Assembly: GCA_003640385.1 (NCBI GenBank)
Contig: RCAB01000266.1
Span: 1-64,000 of the forward strand
Reading direction: 5' to 3'
Length of the DNA: 64,000 nucleotides
Source: Setaria digitata
Taxonomy: Eukaryota > Nematoda > Chromadorea > Rhabditida > Setariidae
Each line of letters opens with the position of its first letter. The first letter of the stretch is position 1. Below the pieces are notes generated by a model. The model saw nothing but the letters and a program-made list of their open reading frames with translations. It was not told where the DNA came from and ran no database searches. Positions 60,001 through 64,000 of this stretch are shown one piece after another. The position numbers and the translations under genes were made by a program.

Positions 60001-62067
60001 ACACTGCTAATTAATTGAATTAAAAACGCATTTGTTTTAGCTTCTTGTCGTAGCTCATCCATTCATTTCCTAAATCACGATAATGCATTGCATTATCAAC
60101 AAATTTTTAAAGGTGGTATAAAATTTAGTAAAAAAAAGTAGTGCTTTTTTTTTTTCAAAAAATTTAATAAATATAATTATTTAGCATAATTAATAATATT
60201 TACTTGTGCTTCCTTTTGAAGATTGTCATCTTCTTGAACAAGCATCAAACAACGACTATATGCATCGATTGCATCTGCATAATATCCATTATCGAAATAA
60301 TTATCACCACTAATTTCACTAATTAGCGCTTGACGTTCTTCCACTTCATGCTCCAAATAAATACCATATGCTTTATCCCAATGTTTTTTAGCATCTTCCT
60401 AAAAATAATAATTAAAACTTAAAAAATTTTTCCAGCCACTTATTCAGTATATCCGTTTATTTCTTTTCATTCTGGTACTTTATTTCTTCTTTTCTTTTTT
60501 TTTTTTTTTTTCGAATTATGCATCTTATCAATGAGTAAAGCGAAATTATCACTGTGTAACATGCAATAAATAATTATTATATTCATTTTTTTTTTATTTT
60601 TTTGAAAAAAAAGTGGCAACTTAGAAAATAAAATTTTCAAATTTGATAAATTTGAAAAAAAAAAAAAGAAAGAAACAAATTGCAAATTTTTATGAGATTA
60701 ATATGTATTTAGGTTCCTGTAAAAATCATTTTTAAACGATAACATTCTAATTGACAGCAACATTATAGTATAGAGAAAAATTAATTATTTTAATTGATAA
60801 GATATTTAAAATATTACTTTCAAATGCTTACTTTTCTATGCAACAAACGATAGAATTGATAAAAATCAATGTGCGCATCAATAATTAACGCATTGGCATT
60901 AATTTTTTGAACAAATTTCAAATTTTCCAATAGTGCCATTTCGGCGTCATCAAATCGACTCATCTTCCGATATAATTCCACTAGTCGACGCTTGGCAGTA
61001 AGACGGATGTCTGTCAATTTAACTTCATAAATTTTTCTTTTTTTTTTTTTGATTAAATTTATTTTTATCATTCTTTTAGCTTGTTTTCTCTTTCTTTTCT
61101 TTTTTTTTTTTCCTTTTTTTCTTTTTTTTTATTTTTTGATTTATGGCTTTTAATTGAATTTACTTTTTTCCCCAATCTTTTTTTTTTTTTTTTTCTCTTA
61201 CTTTAGAGTAACTGTAATAGTGAAAGAAATAATTGGTGAAAATAATAATTAAATTGCTTTTTAAAACAAACACTTAGATTATTTTTGATAAAAATATCGA
61301 ATAGCATTCATAATTGCCATATTATGAGCCGATTATCGTTCTAATCATTTATTATCTAACGATATGCAAATGCTACTTAATTTATTGTCACATTAATTAT
61401 TCATCTTCAAATTATTACTTTATCTATAGCTATTATCGTTATCTTAGTAAATTTAAAAGGAAAATAAATTTTTAAAAAATAGATGAAAGCACTCTCGTAT
61501 CATTTCCTCCTTTACTATGTGAAAAGCTGGGGATATTACTTAAGCTTACCCGATAACCTTAAATTGATTAATTTTAATCATAATTAATATCAATTTCAGC
61601 TTCTGTTTCGCTAATCATTAAATTGACCATTTGACCTCCTTTGCATAATAAAATGTGTTAAAATACAGCTAATTCTAGTGACTAATTTTCATATTATTTG
61701 CAAAATTTAATCATTTCATCCCTAATTATATCATCACAGTTATAAATGTTTTTGCAATTTGTTATAAACGATTTAAGCATTATTTGAAAAAGTGAAGCTT
61801 AATTACTGTAATTATCATTTATTGTTTTGTTTGCTACAGTTTTGTTGTAAAATCGTATTTTGATATATAAAGAATATTATTCAATTATTTGATTATGTAT
61901 CTATTTGTTTTTTCTTTTCAATCTAGTTATTTATTTGCAAAATTTCCGATGATTTTTTTTTTTTTTTTTATGGTTCTCATTAATAATTATGTGAAAATGC
62001 ATAATTTATCATAGCAACTTTTGAGACACAAAAACGAATTAAAATTGCTAAACTTTTTATATGAGAT

Positions 62068-62098
<31 letters not shown>

Positions 62099-64000
62099 GA
62101 AAAAGAACTTTGAAAATATACTAACTGATGTCTTGATCGGTGATAATTTGACAATATTTATCCCATAAGATAGTAGCATTTGTATAGTCATTAACTGCTT
62201 GATAAATATTCGATAAATTCCTATTCGCATGAAAAGAAAAAAAAAAAAAAAAATAATATGTAACTTTCACTTTGGCAAATTTCTCAGTTAATTATCTAAA
62301 AACATCGATAAATTTACTCTTTTAAAAATTTTTCTGCAATTAATTATCCAAAAATTAATTAAAATTAACAAAATTTGTGCTATATGCAAAAATAAACTGA
62401 CAGATATGTTGATAGTGTTCAAAATTAAATTAAACTCATTTCATTTGCAATTATTTCATAAAATCTAAATTGTTTTACATATACATATGTACATAGATTT
62501 CTTTTTTTTTTTTTTTTTTAATTCAATAAATTTCAATTACCGTAATGCGTCAGCCTCAAGTTTTAATGAACCATTATTTGTTGCTACTTTTAATTCTTTT
62601 TTTGCCCATTTTCTTGCCATACAATATTGTCCAGCAGCCAAATAACATTCACTTAAAATACCAAAAAATTGTCCAACCTTAAAAAGAAAAAGATAAATAA
62701 ATAAATAAACAAAACAAATAAGTAAATAAATAATTAAATAAACAAATAAGCCAAAAAATTATCCAACCTTTAAAAAAATAAATAAATAAATAAGTGAATA
62801 AATGAGTGGGTAGAAAAAAAAAAAAACAAAAAATTAATACAAATACAAAATGATCATTCTTTTTTCTTTTCTTCACTTCCATTCCTCCACTGCATTTTTA
62901 TTAACGAATAATTGATTAATTAGCAATGAAATAAGTATGAGCATACAATTTCCGCTGTTGGTTCGTCATTTTCGAACTGAGCTACCGTTTTTTGTAAAAT
63001 ATTTAATGCCATTGTTGTATCGTTTCGAAGTAAAAGGCATTTACATTTTAAAACGGTTGCCAGAGCTCTTTCATCCGCTGTATTACTTAATCGTCTTAAT
63101 TCATTACAATACTCTAATGCTGCCATATTATCACCCTAAAATTTGCATAAACAAAAAAAAAAATGAAATTTCAAATTTTGAGCTAAATGCCACATTTTAA
63201 AAATTTGAAAAATATATATATAAATTTTTCTTCATTGCTTTTTTTTTTTTTTTTTTTTTTGGAAAAAATTGCTCTATATTATAATTATAAAATACCTCAG
63301 CCACTTTTAGTTTCACAATTTCGAGAATACTTTGAAATGTAGATGAGCCAATTGTGGCAATAATTTGAGCTGCTTGCTCATATTGGCCAAGTTGAATGTA
63401 TAAATCTGCAAGGCTGAGTCGCTGATCAGTTGTATCTTTACCGTTCTAAATTAATTATATAAATGATTAATGATTAATTGCCTGGAAAGAAAAAAAAAAA
63501 ACGAAATAAGAACAAAAAAAAAACAAGCTCTTTCTAATTTTTGCTCTTTCACATACGTTTTAAAAATTTACATTTTCAAAGACTTTGTAAATACACTTCG
63601 AAAGTTTTAAAATCTTTTGTCTGAAATATCTGAATTTTCCAAATTCCATAATTTGCATTTGCATTTTTTAAAACTTTGTCTCTCAAATGCCTTTTTTTTT
63701 TGAATTTTCAAATTTTGCAAGCAATATCATTATGGGATTAAATAAAATTTAGAACTATTATTGTTTTCGCTTTCTTTTTTTTCAAATTGGTATAGATTCA
63801 TTTTCTAATTTTGTAAATAGCAGTATGATAACTAATTTTTCTGTGTGTTTTTTTTTTTTAAATGTAAAAAAATTTTTAATTTCATAACAATTTTGACTTC
63901 CAAAAAAGTTGAGAAAAGCAAAAATTAGTAAATGTTGAATAGGATTTATTAATGCAATAGTAATTAAACAAAATTTTTTACACACCAAATGTATCAATTC
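51001..64000 (-). CDS. Large TPR-repeat protein, family not recognised (5' end outside window)
   Basis: I find 21 exons in phase: 63986-64000 (cut by the edge), 63296-63445, 62947-63135, 62541-62677, 62126-62220, 60832-61010, 60204-60398, 59582-59769, 58583-58805, 57755-about 57905, 57350-57529, 56529-56861, 55730-55946, 55316-55536, 54165-54519, 53292-53635, 52645-52848, 52097-52286, 51534-51761, 51187-51336, 51001-51080. Together they encode about 1,330 residues. The N-terminal two thirds is tandem TPR helices, e.g. LADLYIQLGQYEQAAQI, SGDNYFDNGYYADAIDAYSR, LGAAHWSLYHPDEALAYYQQ and GRTLLNRQRFKDAKQIFHKA. The last 450 residues are non-TPR, with no catalytic motif I can name. A basic patch (RKKQRRKLRQRE) and a Ser/acidic tail (SSMSENTDSEA) suggest a nuclear signal. 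The tandem TPRs recall TONSL or GPSM2, but I see no ankyrin, LRR or GoLoco repeats. The start of the exon at 57755 is unresolved. Confidence 0.8.
54640..55135. repeat. Low-complexity 'catat/tatac' intron sequence
   Basis: This part of an intron in the TPR gene is built of variants of 'tatcatat', 'catactat' and 'tatactgtca'. It opens a 136-codon plus frame that I consider composition-driven. The style resembles the region at 8000-8550. Confidence 0.4.
57045..57150. repeat. Diverged tandem duplication of about 55 bp in an intron
   Basis: 'ttagatggttagtttccagt' at 57061 recurs as 'ttagatggttagttttcagt' at 57116, with shared 'aaataaattaact' before each. A few substitutions separate the copies. 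Confidence 0.75.
57992..58441. repeat. Direct duplication flanking an N (58218)
   Basis: The sequence from 'aactatgact' at 58007 to 58217 recurs at 58231-58441 (offset 224), with one visible difference (G at 58157, A at 58381). The N at 58218 lies exactly at the join, next to an AT repeat. It is probably an unmerged overlap between contigs or haplotypes, inside an intron of the TPR gene. Confidence 0.9.
59979..60004. repeat. (AC)n microsatellite
   Basis: Thirteen AC units in an intron of the TPR gene. Confidence 0.97.
62661..62776. repeat. Tandem copy of a splice acceptor and exon edge
   Basis: The exon edge and acceptor at 62661-62686 ('ccaaaaaattgtccaacctt') are repeated at 62751-62770 with 'a' in place of 'g'. 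An (AAAT)n tract lies between the copies. On the minus strand the extra copy is a second acceptor whose third codon is TAA. Confidence 0.85.

Overview
This is eukaryotic DNA, most likely from a nematode. It is very AT-rich and full of A/T homopolymers. Genes are split into short exons by GT–AG introns, and several start codons sit just after an isolated 3' splice acceptor, as expected where a spliced leader is added in trans. The gene families also fit a nematode: a DMSR/FMRFamide-type GPCR, SNAP-29, UBC-18-like E2, MCM-6 and GDP-fucose synthase. A filarial or other clade III worm is my inference from composition; no marker gene fixes the species. I assembled the gene models by hand by joining exons on splice consensus, reading phase and family length. 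Each model given an amino-acid length closes in frame without an internal stop.

Layout. 1-2966: no firm gene; one short candidate exon and a diverged tandem repeat. 2967-4980 (-): SNAP-29 SNARE, 265 aa. 6122-7608 (-) and 8711-10006 (+): two divergent single-stranded-DNA-binding (SSB/OB-fold) genes of mitochondrial type, head to head. 11662-15760 (-): an 8-exon peptide GPCR of 403 aa. About 15.8-34.3 kb: an 18.6 kb stretch without a convincing gene, holding microsatellites, palindromes, gap-flanked duplications and one GC-richer island. 34404-36038 (+): a small Ig-fold gene preceded by a decayed copy of its first exon. 37727-41231 (-): GDP-L-fucose synthase, 321 aa. 42256-43582 (-): a UBE2L3/UBC-18-type E2, divergent from MCM6 at 45320-50243 (+), 18 exons, 822 aa. 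51001 to the right edge (-): a long TPR protein (about 1,330 aa in the window, 5' end cut off) that I cannot assign to a family.

The genes look like unrelated household and neuronal functions placed side by side: membrane fusion, mitochondrial DNA maintenance, peptide signalling, nucleotide-sugar synthesis, ubiquitin transfer and replication licensing. Two divergent pairs (SSB/SSB and E2/MCM6) may share promoters. I see no operon with ~100-bp spacing, and no CRISPR array, phage or bacterial insertion. No previously undescribed system stands out with certainty. The best leads are the divergent SSB pair, the orphan TPR protein, a GC–AG intron in the fucose synthase gene, a decoy splice acceptor carrying a stop codon, and the Ig pseudo-exon. 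Three single Ns mark assembly joins, and two of them are flanked by near-identical duplications that are probably artefacts.
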